A program made the translations under genes and the position numbers. Source: Cystobacter fuscus DSM 2262 (GTDB lineage Bacteria > Myxococcota > Myxococcia > Myxococcales > Myxococcaceae). From it: a DNA stretch of 64,000 bases. The notes below the pieces were generated by a model that saw nothing but the letters and a program-made list of their open reading frames with translations, ran no database searches and was not told the origin of the DNA. This document shows, piece by piece, positions 30,601-39,704 of the stretch. The DNA is taken from the NCBI RefSeq assembly GCF_000335475.2, contig NZ_ANAH02000071.1, positions 1-64,000 of the forward strand. Direction: 5' to 3'. How positions within the stretch are numbered: the first letter of the stretch is position 1; the number at the start of each line of letters is the position of its first letter.

Positions 30601-31206
30601 ATGGGCTCCTCTTCTCTCTGCGCACTGCCGCACGACGTGCGGCGCGAGGGCGAGCGGTTGTTCGACCTCTCCATGTGGTGCCTCGGGCGGGACGTGCTCC
30701 ACCCGGACAACCTGCTGCTGCGCCGGGGCCTCTCCCGCGAGCGCCTCCCGGCGGGTCAGCAGGGCACCAGCGCCTACGCCACCGCGCTGGAAGGGGGAGG
30801 GGCCCTCACGTTGTGGGGCTTTGGCGTGCTGTGCCGGAGCGCGGGGGGCTGCGTCTATGTCCCGCGCTCCGGTTTCACCCCCCTGCTGGTGGACGAGCGG
30901 CGCCTGGAACGCCCGCTCTTCAACTCGATGGACCTCGGCGTCCCCCGTGTGCCGGACACCGCGGACGAGTGCTCCCTCGCGCGCGCCGCGGTGGTGGCGC
31001 TCGCGCGGTGGCTGGCCGGACACGAGGAGTGGGTGGGGGCGCTGCTGGGCTCCGAGTGGCGGCGGGAGTGCATCGCGGCGCTGCGCAAGGCGCCGTCGGT
31101 ACCCGGGGAGGGGTTGGCGGCGGCGTGGCGGCGGTTCGCCGCGAAGGTGGACGGGCTGGATCGCCCGGTCGTGAACGCATCGTTGACCCCGCTCGTCGGG
31201 GTTTGA
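30601..31206 (+). CDS. Hypothetical protein, second gene of an unknown operon
   Basis: 201 residues, soluble. Notable segments are RREGERLFDLSMWCLGRDV, GQQGTSAYATALEGGGALTLWGFG, and SGFTPLLVDERRLERPLFN. No known catalytic motif is evident and I do not recognise a family. It is spaced 11 bases from the genes on either side. Confidence 0.65.
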   Translation: MGSSSLCALPHDVRREGERLFDLSMWCLGRDVLHPDNLLLRRGLSRERLPAGQQGTSAYATALEGGGALTLWGFGVLCRSAGGCVYVPRSGFTPLLVDERRLERPLFNSMDLGVPRVPDTADECSLARAAVVALARWLAGHEEWVGALLGSEWRRECIAALRKAPSVPGEGLAAAWRRFAAKVDGLDRPVVNASLTPLVGV

Positions 31207-31217
31207 GGAGGAACACC

Positions 31218-32900
31218 ATGTTGGCGCGATACCTTCGAGCCGAGGAACCCGCTCTCTTCCCCAACTCGCCCTGGGACGAGCTTCCGGATCTGGAACTGCC
31301 CGCTCCCCGCCGTCGCGAGGGCCTGGGGCGCGCGCACATCCCGGTGAGCACCCGCGAGCCCCTGGCCCAGGCCTGGTTCGATCAAGGGCTGCGCCTGTTG
31401 CACCTGGGCTGGCGGAGCGAGTCACGGCGGGCCTTCGCGGAGGCCGCGCGGAGGGATCCGGAGTTGGCCATGGCCTGGTGGGGTCTGGCCCTGACGCGAG
31501 GGGCCGGCGCCCGGTGCGCCACGGCGCGCGCGGAGGCCATCCACCGGGCGCTCGCGCTCAGCGAGGGCGTGACGGACGCGGAGCAGCGCTACATCGTCGC
31601 GGCCACCTTCCTGGCCGACAAGGGCCCCGCCAACGGCCGCCATGGTTTCGTGCGCGAGATGGAGGGTCTCATCGACCGCTTCCCCGAGGACGCCGAGGCC
31701 CGGCTGCTGCTCGCGGGCTTCCTCGCGGACGGGTACGAGTCGGATGGGCGTCCCGGACCGGGCCAGCCCTATGCGCAGGCGCTCGTGCGCGAGCTGCTGC
31801 GCACGCACCCGCACCACGAAGGGGTGCACCATGCCTGGGTGCAGTTGATGGAGGAGAGCGCGCGCCCCGGTGAGGCGGTGGAGAGCGCGCGCCGCCTGCG
31901 CCTGCTCGTTCCCCAGGTGGGCACGGCCTTGTTGAGCGCCGGCCGGCTCCTGCTGCGCACCGGCCACACCCACGACGCCCGCGAGACGCTGGAGGCGGCG
32001 GTGGCGGTGGAGGACGCCTGGCTCCAGCAGGAGGGCATCCCCGGCGCCGCCGCGTCCGTGGCGGGTCAGGCGCTGCGCCTGCTCGTCCAGGCGTGCGCCG
32101 ACGCGGGGCGCTACGGCGAGGCCCAGGGGTGGGCACGCCGCCTGCGGACCCGGGTGGAAGACGTGACGCCGCGGCTCGGCCAGTCGCTCGTGTTCGCCGC
32201 GGGCGCGCTCTCCGGCCTGCACCTGCGCTTTGGTTTCTGGCGCGCGGCGGCGGAGCTGCGCGTGGAGCTGCCCGAGGGCTCGCGCCCGGCCGAGCAGGTG
32301 CTGCTGCGCGGCATGGAGACGTATGCCCGCGGCCTGCGCGCCCTGGAGCTGGGCAAGCTCACCGAGGCGGAGCGCTCGTGCGAGGCGCTCGATGCGCTGA
32401 GCCTGTCGCTCGCGGAGGAGCGCAAGGGAGATGGCCGACTGCTGTGCCCGCGCGATGTCGCCCGGGTGGTGGAGCTGGCCGGGTGCGAGTTGCGCGGCGC
32501 GCTGGAGTCCCGGCAGGGAGATCCCGCTCGCGCCGAGGCCACGCTCATCCGCGCCATGCGCCTGGAGCGTCGGTTGCGCGGGGCGGGTCCCGCTCCCTTC
32601 TCCCGTCAGGCCCGCGAGACGCTCGCCCGCGCCCGGCTCCGCGCCGGCCGCGCGGACAAGGCGGTCGATCTGGCCGAGTCGCTCGTGAAGGATCGGCCCG
32701 GCAGCGGGCATGCCTGGCTCCTGCTGGCCGAGGTGCACGTCGCTCGGGGAGATCGGGACGCGGCGACCCGGGCCCTCGCCTCGTGTCTGGAGTGCTGGCG
32801 AGGGGCGGATGCCCACCTGTCGGAGATCCAACGCGCCCGGATCTTCCGCTCGGAGCGGGTGGAGCTCGGTGGGGGAGAAGCCGCCAACGCCTCCTACTGA
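31218..32900 (+). CDS. TPR-repeat protein, third gene of an unknown operon
   Basis: 560 residues made of helical repeats: LAQAWFDQGLRLLHLGWRSE, AFAEAARRDPELAMAWWGLA, then later units ending in GHAWLLLAEVHVARGDRDAA. The opening resembles TPR proteins whose first repeats begin with an F-DQGL-R--H-FW type motif. No signal peptide, so probably a cytoplasmic scaffold. GAGGAGG five bases before the ATG defines the start. It ends just before a convergent hydrolase gene, with nine bases between stops. Confidence 0.75.
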   Translation: MLARYLRAEEPALFPNSPWDELPDLELPAPRRREGLGRAHIPVSTREPLAQAWFDQGLRLLHLGWRSESRRAFAEAARRDPELAMAWWGLALTRGAGARCATARAEAIHRALALSEGVTDAEQRYIVAATFLADKGPANGRHGFVREMEGLIDRFPEDAEARLLLAGFLADGYESDGRPGPGQPYAQALVRELLRTHPHHEGVHHAWVQLMEESARPGEAVESARRLRLLVPQVGTALLSAGRLLLRTGHTHDARETLEAAVAVEDAWLQQEGIPGAAASVAGQALRLLVQACADAGRYGEAQGWARRLRTRVEDVTPRLGQSLVFAAGALSGLHLRFGFWRAAAELRVELPEGSRPAEQVLLRGMETYARGLRALELGKLTEAERSCEALDALSLSLAEERKGDGRLLCPRDVARVVELAGCELRGALESRQGDPARAEATLIRAMRLERRLRGAGPAPFSRQARETLARARLRAGRADKAVDLAESLVKDRPGSGHAWLLLAEVHVARGDRDAATRALASCLECWRGADAHLSEIQRARIFRSERVELGGGEAANASY

Positions 32901-32909
32901 GCCGCGTGC

Positions 32910-33758
32910 TCAGGCCGGGGCGGGCACGCCCACCCTGTCGAGGAAGGCCTGGAGGCGTTGGCCACACGCCTCGGGTCGTTCCAGCGGGAAGAGATGGGTG
33001 CCGGGCAACTCCCCGGTCTCGACGTCGGGGCTCGTGCGGCGCACCCGGGCCAGCGCCGCGCGGGTGAGTGTGTCCGAGTCCTGGGCGCGCAGCACGAGCA
33101 TCGGCACCTTCACCTCGCGCAGCCAGCGCCACGGGGAGTGGGGAGCGGTCTCGAAGACGCGCGCCTCCCAGGCCGTGGGGATGGTGAGCCGCACCCCGCC
33201 TCCGGGGACGTCCGTGAAGCCGTGGGTGAGGTAGTCCTGGAAGCAGTCGGGATCGAAGTGCCGGAAGAGGGCCTTCTTGCGGTAGCTCGTGGCGGCTTCC
33301 TCGCGCGAGTTCCACCGCTCGCGGCGCCGGTGGGCGAGGCTGGCCGGAGGCACGCGGCCGGCCAGTCCGAGCAGGCCGATCACCTGGAAGAACAGGGCGG
33401 GTCCGCCCGTGAACAGCACCGGGTCCAGCATCACCACGCCCCGGAAGAGCCCCGGGTGCTTCGCCGCGGCGATCATCGTGGCCACGCCGCCCATGCTGTG
33501 CCCCACGCCAACCACGCCCGACAGCCCCCGGGCGAGCAGGGCCCCGGCGAGATCGTCGGCCAGGTCTTCCCAGTTGCGCAGGGACCGGGGATGCATTCCC
33601 GGCACGAGCCAGCGGCTTTGCTGGGTGAGCACGTGCGCGCGGGGCGTGAGCGTCTGGAGCAACTTGCGGTAGCTGCCCGGCGGGAAGCCATTGGCATGCG
33701 CGAAGTGCAGCACGGGGCCAGCGCCGCCCCAGTCATCCAGTCGCAGAGGTTCGCTCAT
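32910..33758 (-). CDS. Alpha/beta hydrolase
   Basis: 282 residues. The oxyanion region FAHANGFPPGSY and nucleophile elbow GHSMGG are followed by a cap region and a late GTHLFPLERPE, which supplies the catalytic His. Substrate unknown; the form is that of general serine esterases or lipases. GGGAGG precedes ATG 33758. It follows the CBS-domain gene on the same strand by 41 bases, so the two are probably co-transcribed. Confidence 0.88.
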   Translation of the reverse strand: MSEPLRLDDWGGAGPVLHFAHANGFPPGSYRKLLQTLTPRAHVLTQQSRWLVPGMHPRSLRNWEDLADDLAGALLARGLSGVVGVGHSMGGVATMIAAAKHPGLFRGVVMLDPVLFTGGPALFFQVIGLLGLAGRVPPASLAHRRRERWNSREEAATSYRKKALFRHFDPDCFQDYLTHGFTDVPGGGVRLTIPTAWEARVFETAPHSPWRWLREVKVPMLVLRAQDSDTLTRAALARVRRTSPDVETGELPGTHLFPLERPEACGQRLQAFLDRVGVPAPA

Positions 33759-33799
33759 CGCGCCCTCCCATACCGCGAGGGCGGCCACCTGTCTCGCCC

Positions 33800-34237
33800 T
33801 CAACCCACCCGGGGCGGCTCGTCGAGATCCCTCGCGAGGTAGCGGATGACATCCGCGGGCGTGATGATGCCCAGCAGCTGCTCCTCACGCACCACGGGCA
33901 GGTGGTGGACGCCGTGCTTGCGAAAGAGCGCCATCACCTCGTCGGTGGTCTCGAATTCATTCACCGTGTGTACGGGCGAACTCATCAGCTCGCGCGCGGT
34001 GGTGTCCAGCGGCTGGTCCGCCAGGAGGGCATTGAGGATGTCGGGCTCGCTGATGATGCCCAGCACGCGTCCCTCGTCGTCCGTCACCGGTGTGCCGGCG
34101 ATGTGTGCATCGGCCAGCAGCAGGGCAATCTCCGAGAGCGGAGTGTCCAGTGCGACGGACTTCACGGGCGCGGTCATCAGTTGGCGGGCATGTCCCTTCA
34201 TCTCCGCGACATTGGTCACGCGTCCAAGGGTCGTCAA
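33800..34237 (-). CDS. CBS-domain pair protein
   Basis: 145 residues with two CBS motifs, ARQLMTAPVKSVALDTPLSE...VLGIISEPDIL and ARELMSSPVHTVNEFETTDE...LLGIITPADVI. Stand-alone CBS pairs bind adenine nucleotides and act as cytoplasmic energy or signal sensors. The start is doubtful: TTG 34237 has GAGGG upstream at good spacing, but GTG 34219 or ATG 34201 would also leave both domains intact. Confidence 0.85.
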   Translation of the reverse strand: MTTLGRVTNVAEMKGHARQLMTAPVKSVALDTPLSEIALLLADAHIAGTPVTDDEGRVLGIISEPDILNALLADQPLDTTARELMSSPVHTVNEFETTDEVMALFRKHGVHHLPVVREEQLLGIITPADVIRYLARDLDEPPRVG

Positions 34238-34299
34238 TCACCCGGCCCTCGAATCTCGGGGTGCTTGACGATTGGGAGGGGCTCGGAGAGACACGGCCC

Positions 34300-34848
34300 A
34301 TGCCTACCTTCCGGCTCCAGAGGGATCAGATCTCGCTGCTCGTCGTCGACGTCCAGGAGCGGCTGTGCGGCGCCATGGCGCAGGACGCGCTCGAACGGAT
34401 GCTCAACCGCGTCAACGCCGCCATCGAGGGCGCACGGGCGCTGGAACTGCCCGTGCTCGTCACCGAACAGTACCCCAAGGGCCTGGGGCCCACGCACTCG
34501 CTGGTGAAGGCGCGCCTGGGGGACTTCTCCCCCGTGGAGAAGCGGGAATTCAGCGCCTGCGTGCCCGAGGTGCTGATGGGTCTCCATGCCCGCGAGCAGG
34601 TGCTGATCGTGGGCATGGAGACCCACGTGTGTGTCTTCCAGACGGTGCGCGCACTGGTCGAGCGGGGCTTCACACCGTTCGTCTGCTCGGACGCGGTGCT
34701 GTCGCGCCACCCCGAGGATCGGCGCGTGGGCCTGGAGGCGTGCCGCGAAGCGGGCGCTCGCCTGCTCACCGTGGAGCTGGCGCTCTTCGATCTGCTCGGG
34801 AGCGCGGACGCCCCCGAGTTCAAGAAGATCTCCGCCGCGGTGCGCTGA
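34300..34848 (+). CDS. Isochorismatase-family cysteine hydrolase
   Basis: 182 residues, the usual length. The Asp-Lys-Cys catalytic triad is visible: LLVVDVQE (Asp), the Lys in SPVEKREFSAC, and Cys in VGMETHVCVFQT. Relatives hydrolyse amides or isochorismate; the substrate here cannot be told from the context. It is a single gene divergent from the CBS gene. It converges on the metal transport operon with only 12 bases between stops and no obvious terminator. Confidence 0.9.
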   Translation: MPTFRLQRDQISLLVVDVQERLCGAMAQDALERMLNRVNAAIEGARALELPVLVTEQYPKGLGPTHSLVKARLGDFSPVEKREFSACVPEVLMGLHAREQVLIVGMETHVCVFQTVRALVERGFTPFVCSDAVLSRHPEDRRVGLEACREAGARLLTVELALFDLLGSADAPEFKKISAAVR

Positions 34849-34860
34849 GCGCCCTTTGCC

Positions 34861-35736
34861 TCAGGCCCGGGAGCGGGTGACGAACTGCTTCACGCCACGC
34901 ACCCCGAAGGCCAGTGCCACGATCGCGGTCGCGAGCACCGTCTGCGAGCCGCCCACGGGGAAGTTGTAGAAGTAGGCGAAGAGGTAGCCACCCAGGCCCG
35001 AGATGGCGCCCGCGAGCGTGGACAACAGGAAGGTCCACGGCAGGCGCAGATCCAACATCAGCGCGGCGAGCGCCGAGAGGATGGAGAAGGCGAACACCGG
35101 CAGCGCGCCGAGCGCCCGCGCCGACACACCCACCATCAGCCCGATGGAGATCATCAACACCGCGTCGAGCATGCGCACCGGCAGCCCCTGCACGTGCGCG
35201 CCGATGCGATCGAAGCTGGCGAAGGTGAGGCCGCGGAACCACCACAAGTGGATGAAGAGGATGAGGGCGCCCGCCCACGCGACCGCGAGCAGTTGGGGGC
35301 GCTCCACGAGCACCGCCGTGCCGAAGAGGATGCCCTGGATGTCATGGGCCTCCTGTGAGATGCGGTCGCCCACGAGGATGGCCGCGCCGCCCGTGAACGC
35401 ATAGGCCAGGCCGAGCAGGCTTTCCCGCGTGAGCCGCAGCCGCGCCGGGTCCATCATCAACAGCATCGTGGCCACCAGCGCGAGCGCCACCGCGCCCACC
35501 GTGGGATCCACGTGCAGGCCCAGGTGGATCTCCACATAGAAGGCGAGCGCCACGCCCAGGCCCGCCGACTGCGTCACCGCGGCGCTGACGAACACCATGC
35601 GCCGCAACACCACGTAGACGCCCAGGAAGCCGAGCACGCTGCCGGCGATGAGCGCGCACAGCATGGGATCGCGGAACAACTCGTAGGCGTCCCAGAACTG
35701 GGCCCAGGAGGAGGGACTAACCGACTGTGGGTCCAC
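34861..35736 (-). CDS. znuB: Metal ABC transporter permease (ZnuB-like)
   Basis: 291 residues with eight or nine hydrophobic segments typical of the metal type-3 permease family: LCALIAGSVLGFLGVYVVLRR, VSAAVTQSAGLGVALAF, ILFGTAVLVERPQLL, and GALPVFAFSILSALAALMLD. It is the inner-membrane channel for the metal delivered by the ZnuA-like protein. GTG start at 35736, overlapping the ATPase gene by 20 bases, indicates translational coupling. It is the last gene of the operon. The substrate could be zinc or manganese; the His-rich partners favour zinc. Confidence 0.85.
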   Translation of the reverse strand: MDPQSVSPSSWAQFWDAYELFRDPMLCALIAGSVLGFLGVYVVLRRMVFVSAAVTQSAGLGVALAFYVEIHLGLHVDPTVGAVALALVATMLLMMDPARLRLTRESLLGLAYAFTGGAAILVGDRISQEAHDIQGILFGTAVLVERPQLLAVAWAGALILFIHLWWFRGLTFASFDRIGAHVQGLPVRMLDAVLMISIGLMVGVSARALGALPVFAFSILSALAALMLDLRLPWTFLLSTLAGAISGLGGYLFAYFYNFPVGGSQTVLATAIVALAFGVRGVKQFVTRSRA

Positions 35737-36526
35737 GAGGATGTCCTGAAGGCGGATGACGGGGGCAGTACTCGTCGCCGTACTGGCGGCGGAAGGCAGG
35801 ATGGCAGAAGACCGTGTCCGCGTCGCCCAGGACCACGGACCTGGTCTCCCGATCCACGAAGAGGAGCTGATCGGCGGACTCGGCGGCCACGCGCAGGTCG
35901 TGACTCACCACCACCACCGCGAGTCCATGCTCATGCGCCAGATCCGCCAGGCGCTTCATCGTCTCGCGCTCGGCCACGGCGTCCATGGCGGCCGTGGGCT
36001 CGTCGAGCAGCACCAGGTCCGCCTTGGTGGCGAGCACGCGCGCGAGCAGGGCGCGCTGCTTCTGTCCCTCGGACAGCTCGCGGTAGGGGCGGTGGGCGAT
36101 GGGCAGGGCCCCGGCGGTGTCCAGCGCCTGCTCCACCGCGCGCCGATCCCCGCGCGCACCGAAGGGCCACATGAAGTTCCACCCGGACATCCGCCCCCAG
36201 CGCACCAGCTCCCCCGCGCGCACGGGCAGCAGCGCGTCGATGCCCGAGGTCTGCGGCACATATGCGCTCTTCACGTGCGGGCTGGAGCGGTACACCCGGC
36301 CGGACACCGGCGGCAGGAGGCCCAGCAACGTCTTGAACCACGTGCTCTTGCCCGAGCCGTTGCGGCCGATGACCGCCAGGAAGGTGCCCCGGCGCACCTG
36401 GAAGTCCACGGGTGGCAGCATCGGCTTGCCGTCGTAGCCAATCACCAGATCCTCGCAGCACAGGATCACGTCCTTCGTGTGCTCGTGCGAGTGCTCGTGT
36501 TTCGTCACCACGGGCTCATTCTCCAC
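35717..36526 (-). CDS. znuC: Metal ABC transporter ATP-binding protein (ZnuC-like) with His-rich N-terminus
   Basis: 269 residues. Walker A GRNGSGKS, Q-loop around YVPQTSGID, signature LSEGQKQR, Walker B DLVLLDEPT and the switch His in VVVVSHDLRVA are all present. The N-terminus reads KHEHSHEHTKD, a cluster of four histidines before the ATPase fold, which is unusual and may bind the transported metal. GTG 36526 with GGAGG upstream is chosen as the start; it overlaps the preceding lipoprotein gene by 11 bases and the permease by 20. Confidence 0.88.
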   Translation of the reverse strand: MENEPVVTKHEHSHEHTKDVILCCEDLVIGYDGKPMLPPVDFQVRRGTFLAVIGRNGSGKSTWFKTLLGLLPPVSGRVYRSSPHVKSAYVPQTSGIDALLPVRAGELVRWGRMSGWNFMWPFGARGDRRAVEQALDTAGALPIAHRPYRELSEGQKQRALLARVLATKADLVLLDEPTAAMDAVAERETMKRLADLAHEHGLAVVVVSHDLRVAAESADQLLFVDRETRSVVLGDADTVFCHPAFRRQYGDEYCPRHPPSGHPRGPTVG

Positions 36527-37349
36527 GGGACACCTCCGCTTGGGGCTTGAGCTGGGACAATCGCTCCACCAGGGCCTTGCGTGCGTCTTCATTGAACAGC
36601 ACCGGGTTGTCCCCCTGCACGAGCTTGCCCCAGTCCACCGGGTCGAACAGCGCGGCCGTGAGCACCAGGTCCAGGCGCAGCTTCGCCTCGGGCGGGGTCG
36701 TACGGTCCGAGGGCAGGTCCACCGCGCCGGTGAGGATCGCCACGGGGGCGTCCGTGGTCGTGCCGGTGGGGAGCTCCAACTCGAAGGAGCGCTCACCCTG
36801 GAAGCGCGCGGGCACGCGCGAGTCGCGCACGGTGCCCACGAGCCGCAAGGACGCCACGGACCAGCGGCCCTGGGACACCTGGGTCTGGGGTAGCGCGCAC
36901 TCGGGGGCGCACGCCATCGCGCGCGTCTCGGGGGCGAGCAGATCCAGCGGCGCTTCCGTGGCGAGCGTCACCACGGCACTCGAGCCGCCTCCGCCTCCCA
37001 TCTCCGCGGCCACCTGCTCATAGGGGATGAGGGCGCCGTCGTCGCGGTGGCAGTGGCCGCCGTGGCACAGCGAATAGCCCGGCGGGGGACGGGCCGGGTC
37101 GAACGTCGTGCCCGAGCCAGAGCCCGAGGCGCTGGCGAGCAGCTCGATGCCGGACAGCCGCATCGAGGCCGAGTCCAGGCGCACCTGGTAGTCCGAGCTC
37201 AAGCGTTGGTAGCCGTCGCTCGCGGCGCGGGAGGCGAGGGGCTCGTAGGCGACACGCACGGAGGGCTCGACGACGGCGAAACCCTGGCCGGGCTCCCAGG
37301 CGCAACCACCCAGGGCGAGGCCCCACACGAGGAGGAGGGAGCGGCGCAT
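36516..37349 (-). CDS. Lipoprotein with a Cys/His metal-type motif in the zinc operon
   Basis: 277 residues. Signal peptide MRRSLLLVWGLALGGC with lipobox LGGC. The mature chain has a flexible Ser/Gly stretch followed by SLCHGGHCHRDDG, and later MACAPECALP, which look like soft-metal ligands. The rest is beta-rich (YQVRLDSASMRLSGIELLA, LRLDLVLTAALFDPVDW). Lying between the binding protein (3 bases) and the ATPase (11-base overlap), it is very probably a component of the same uptake system: a periplasmic or outer-membrane metal chaperone, inferred. I do not recognise the family. Confidence 0.72.
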   Translation of the reverse strand: MRRSLLLVWGLALGGCAWEPGQGFAVVEPSVRVAYEPLASRAASDGYQRLSSDYQVRLDSASMRLSGIELLASASGSGSGTTFDPARPPPGYSLCHGGHCHRDDGALIPYEQVAAEMGGGGGSSAVVTLATEAPLDLLAPETRAMACAPECALPQTQVSQGRWSVASLRLVGTVRDSRVPARFQGERSFELELPTGTTTDAPVAILTGAVDLPSDRTTPPEAKLRLDLVLTAALFDPVDWGKLVQGDNPVLFNEDARKALVERLSQLKPQAEVSRGE

Positions 37350-37352
37350 GGT

Positions 37353-38279
37353 TCAGCTCCCCTGGCCCTTCAGGCCCTTCTCCAGCCGGGTCACCACGTC
37401 CTCGATGTGCTGTGGGTATGTCTCTCCTCCCCGGAAGTTGGTGCCGCCCGGGAGGACGACGAGGGGGGCGGGGATTTTATCCGCCACCAGCTTGGAGGTG
37501 CTGGCGGGGTAGTACTCCTCGCGCAACACCATGCGCGCCTTGCGCTGGCGGGCCTGCGCGAGCACCTGGGCCACGTGGGCGGGCGTGGGCGGGATGCCGG
37601 GCTTGGGCTCGAGGTAGGCGATGGTGTCGAAGCCCAGCCACGCGGACAGGTAGGCCGTGGTCCGGTGGTAGGCGACGATGGGCGTGCCCTTGAGTCCGGC
37701 CAGCCGCTGCTGCCAACCGGGGATGGCCTTCTTCAGCTCGTCGGTGAACTTCGCCAGGTTGGCGCGGTAGGCCTCCGCGTTCTTCGCGTCCAGGGCGATC
37801 ATCTTCTCGGCGATCCCCTGGGCGACCACGAGGCCGATGTTCGGATCATAGAGGTAGTGCGGGTTGCCGCCCGGGTGCACGTCGCCATTGCTGCGGTCCG
37901 TGGGCGTCTGGGGCACCTCGCGCTTGCTCGTGACGAACTGGGACACGTCCAGGAAGCCGGGGCCGCTGGAGAGGATGCGCTGATTGCGCGCGCCATTCTG
38001 GAGCGTGGGCAACCAGCCGATCTCCAGCTCCAGGCCGATGGAGAGCAGCAGATCGGCGCGGTTGAGCTCGAGCGCCAGATTGGGTCTGGCGTCCACGAAG
38101 TGGGGATCCTGGGTGGACAGCGCCATGGCGGTGACCTGGACGTGCTCGCCGCCCACGGCCTTGGCGAGCGCGGCGAGGTCGGGCAGCGTGGCGACCACCT
38201 TCAGGTCGGCGCGGGCGGGAAGGGACAGCAGGCAGCAGAGGGCGGCGCTCAGGGCCGCGAGGAATCGGAAGGGGCTCAT
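37353..38279 (-). CDS. znuA: Metal ABC transporter substrate-binding protein (ZnuA-like)
   Basis: 308 residues. Cleavable signal peptide (MSPFRFLAALSAALCCLLSLPARA) then the cluster A-I binding-protein fold: KVVATLPDLAALAKAVGG, QDPHFVDARPNLALEL, GNPHYLYDPNIG, IVAYHRTTAYLSAWLGF, and LREEYYPAST. The three histidine motifs plus the acidic one are the usual metal ligands. No long acidic/His loop of the E. coli ZnuA type is present. ATG 38279 with GGAG eight bases upstream is chosen over a much longer frame that lacks a signal peptide. It follows the porin gene by 26 bases. Confidence 0.88.
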   Translation of the reverse strand: MSPFRFLAALSAALCCLLSLPARADLKVVATLPDLAALAKAVGGEHVQVTAMALSTQDPHFVDARPNLALELNRADLLLSIGLELEIGWLPTLQNGARNQRILSSGPGFLDVSQFVTSKREVPQTPTDRSNGDVHPGGNPHYLYDPNIGLVVAQGIAEKMIALDAKNAEAYRANLAKFTDELKKAIPGWQQRLAGLKGTPIVAYHRTTAYLSAWLGFDTIAYLEPKPGIPPTPAHVAQVLAQARQRKARMVLREEYYPASTSKLVADKIPAPLVVLPGGTNFRGGETYPQHIEDVVTRLEKGLKGQGS

Positions 38280-38305
38280 CGAGGGCTCCAGTGCGGGAAG
38301 GGGAT

Positions 38306-39637
38306 TCAGAAGGCGTGAGCGCCGTGCGCGCCCATCACCACTTCGAGTGCGAGGAAGACCGAGGTGTCCGGCTGCTCCCGCCAGCCGACGAGGTCCGTGG
38401 CGGCTTGCAGGCGCAGGCGCGAGAACTCGGTGGGCCAGAAGGTGACGTTGGCCGAGACGCGCTGGCGATTGGCGGTCCAGTCGGGGTCGAGCGCGTCGTT
38501 GGCGATGGCGCCCTCGAGGTCGCGCGCGGGGGTGCCGAACTCGTAGCGGCCAGCGGCGGCCCACCGCTGGGAGAAGCGCCAGAGGACCTGGCCGTAGCCG
38601 CTGAGATCCGAGAGGACGTCCTGGGGCACCTGCCGGCGTCGGTAGAACAGCTCGCCCTGGAAGGCCACGATGGTGGAGTCGCCTCCGGCGAGGGGCCGGT
38701 ACTTGAGGTACACGTCGGTGCCGAACACGTCGGCGCGGTTGCGGTAGCCGGTGGGGGTAGGCCCATCTGCGGCGGACAGGCCCCAGACGAGTGACAGCTC
38801 ATCCCCCAGCGGGAAGAACTGCTTCACCGCGCCGGTGAACTGGAAGTCGAAGGGTGAGCGGACCCCTCCGCCCCCGGCGCCGAGGAAGCTGCGCGCGGTG
38901 CTCCCGCCGCTCGCATCGGTGACGGAGCCCACGACTTCCAGGAACCAGGGCAGCGGCGCGAGCCACGAGGCCTCCACGCCCAGTCCGCGGTTACCTTCAC
39001 CGCCGAAGACGCGGCCGAGCGCGAAGGGCTGGTCCACGAAGTCCCAGGCATGCGGGTGGGTGGAGTTGAGCCGGCCGAAGAGGGTGAGGAACTGGCCGGC
39101 GCGCAGCTGGAGGTTGGCGGGCAGGGCGGTGGTGGCGGCGTACGCCTCCTCCACCTCGACGCCGAACTGGCTGAAGACGATGTTGCCGGTGAAGCGGAAG
39201 TAGGGATCCACCGCCGTGTTCAACGACATCTCCAACTGTTGGAGGTTGAAGCCGTTGGCGGTGGGATCATGTCCGCCCGACTGCAGGGGCTCCTTCGCGC
39301 TGAAGGCGGCCCCCGCCACGTCGAGGATGAAGGACAGCTCCAGTCCACGGAAGTTGATGTTGCTCGGGCTGATCACCACCCCACTGGGATTGGAGCTGGC
39401 GGCGGGCGGGGTCGCGGCGGGGGGCGCGCCCGTCGGGTCCGCGGCGGCGGCGTCCTGGCCGAGCGCCGACTCGATGTCCTTCAAGTCGTCGGCGGACAGC
39501 CCCGGGTCCTCGGCGGAGGCAGGGGTGTCCGGGGAAGAGGGGGGAGGCGTGGCCGGGTCCTGCGCGGACGCGGACAGCGGGAGGGACAACGACAGACAGG
39601 CGATGATGCCGGCGAGCCGGCACGACGGAAGGGACAC
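38306..39637 (-). CDS. Outer-membrane beta-barrel protein of the metal operon
   Basis: 443 residues. Signal peptide ending SLPLSASA, a Pro/Ala-rich periplasmic stretch, then a barrel with alternating strands: NINFRGLELSFILDVAGAAFS, QQLEMSLNTAVDPYFRFTGN, FEVEEAYAAT-type segments, and AAAGRYEFGTPARDLEG. It ends in a C-terminal strand (FLALEVVMGAHGAHAF) with terminal phenylalanine, as expected for assembly by the Bam machinery. It resembles porins found with zinc-regulated uptake genes, so it likely lets the metal cross the outer membrane. The GTG start has GAGGAG six bases upstream. Confidence 0.8.
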   Translation of the reverse strand: MSLPSCRLAGIIACLSLSLPLSASAQDPATPPPSSPDTPASAEDPGLSADDLKDIESALGQDAAAADPTGAPPAATPPAASSNPSGVVISPSNINFRGLELSFILDVAGAAFSAKEPLQSGGHDPTANGFNLQQLEMSLNTAVDPYFRFTGNIVFSQFGVEVEEAYAATTALPANLQLRAGQFLTLFGRLNSTHPHAWDFVDQPFALGRVFGGEGNRGLGVEASWLAPLPWFLEVVGSVTDASGGSTARSFLGAGGGGVRSPFDFQFTGAVKQFFPLGDELSLVWGLSAADGPTPTGYRNRADVFGTDVYLKYRPLAGGDSTIVAFQGELFYRRRQVPQDVLSDLSGYGQVLWRFSQRWAAAGRYEFGTPARDLEGAIANDALDPDWTANRQRVSANVTFWPTEFSRLRLQAATDLVGWREQPDTSVFLALEVVMGAHGAHAF

Positions 39638-39704
39638 GTGCTACTCCTCGAACCAGGACGTCGCCCGGGGGCGGACGTCGACCCAAGACCTCGCTTCGAC
39701 GCGG

